From: W11650 sp041844915
GTDB taxonomy: Bacteria; Bacillota; Clostridia; Lachnospirales; Vallitaleaceae
Length of the DNA: 13,219 nt
Assembly: GCA_041844915.1 (NCBI GenBank)
Contig: JBGZBY010000010.1
Coordinates: 1-13,219 of the forward strand
Reading direction: 5' to 3'
Each line of letters opens with the position of its first letter. Position 1 is the stretch's first letter. The position numbers and the translations under genes were made by a program. The notes beneath the pieces were generated by a model that saw only the letters and a list, made by a program, of their open reading frames with translations, did not search any database and was not told the origin of the DNA. This document shows positions 12,934 through 13,219 of the stretch, piece by piece.

Positions 12934-13219
12934 TTAAAGCAGAGTAATCCGATGCTTTGCCAGCTCTTTTACCATTTCCTCCGGCCACAGGCTGGTTTGA
13001 ACCTCTCCAATATGGGCTTTGCGCAGGAAGAACATACAAATGCGGGATTGTCCGATACCGCCGCCCATCGTTTGCGGAAGCTCGCCGGCAGCCAGTTTTT
13101 TATGGAAATCCAGCTGCAATCTTTCTTCGCAGCCGGCTTTTTTTAACTGCTCCCTCAATTTTTCGGGATTGACACGAATCCCCATGGAGGACAGTTCAAC
13201 CGCCATTTCAATAATCGGC
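12934..13219 (-). CDS. asnA: Aspartate-ammonia ligase (asparagine synthetase A), C-terminal part only
   Basis: The frame is open to the window edge; about 94 C-terminal residues are visible, so the gene starts beyond 13219 and the internal ATG at 13206 is not the start. PIIEMAVELSSMGIRVN, then LPQTMGGGIGQSRICMFFLRKAHIGEVQTSLWPEEM, match the end of AsnA, a class-II-aminoacyl-tRNA-synthetase-like enzyme of about 330 residues that makes asparagine from aspartate, ammonia and ATP. GGGIGQSR is the motif 3 segment with its ATP-contacting Arg. The stop TAA is at 12936-12934. The gene lies upstream of the nox promoter on the same strand with 62 bases between; I see no convincing terminator there. Confidence 0.92.
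   Translation of the reverse strand, partial: PIIEMAVELSSMGIRVNPEKLREQLKKAGCEERLQLDFHKKLAAGELPQTMGGGIGQSRICMFFLRKAHIGEVQTSLWPEEMVKELAKHRITLL

Overview
The window reads as chromosomal DNA of a low-G+C Bacillota, probably a clostridial anaerobe. The signs are AT-rich genes, strong AAGGAGG-type ribosome binding sites, consensus sigma-A promoters, a Streptococcus/Clostridium-type NADH oxidase, an AsnA-type asparagine synthetase and a tRNA-Gly gene without an encoded CCA. I cannot name the species.

Left part (1-8782, all + strand): an accessory biosynthetic cluster. It opens with the 3' part of a GNAT-like protein of the kind found in surface-polysaccharide loci. Next come a split transketolase pair (N half 1107-1925, C half 1906-2895) overlapping a FabZ-like hotdog dehydratase (2882-3346), a FabG-like short-chain dehydrogenase (3612-4391), a second, divergent split transketolase pair (4475-5296, 5298-6272), a radical SAM protein with a repetitive C-terminal tail (6341-7594), an acyl carrier protein (7895-8134) and a metallo-beta-lactamase-fold hydrolase (8141-8782). 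Several groups are separated by A-rich, T-poor spacers. The set looks like one pathway: ketol transfer by two thiamine-diphosphate enzymes, reduction and dehydration by SDR and hotdog enzymes, a radical step, and an ACP-bound intermediate possibly released by the MBL hydrolase. No ketosynthase, acyl-AMP ligase or acyltransferase partner for the ACP is present, so any loading enzyme lies outside or the chemistry is unusual. The most likely setting is an unusual sugar or acyl decoration of a cell-surface glycan; the product is unknown.

Middle part (8783-11320): a HAD phosphatase with its own promoter (8839-8867), an in-frame tail of possible gene remnant after it, a converging RimJ/RimL-type acetyltransferase, about 280 bp of degenerate AT-rich repeats, then on the minus strand a tRNA-Gly(CCC) transcribed from a near-consensus promoter through a ~180-nt structured leader and probably ended by a hairpin at 10748-10788.

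Right part (11259-13219, minus strand): a water-forming NADH oxidase (nox) with a 3' hairpin, a near-perfect promoter and a ~158-nt G+C-rich 5' leader carrying two strong hairpins, and the 3' end of asnA running off the window. The genes right of about 9067 look more G+C-rich and housekeeping-like than the cluster on the left, suggesting that the cluster is an accessory island edge.
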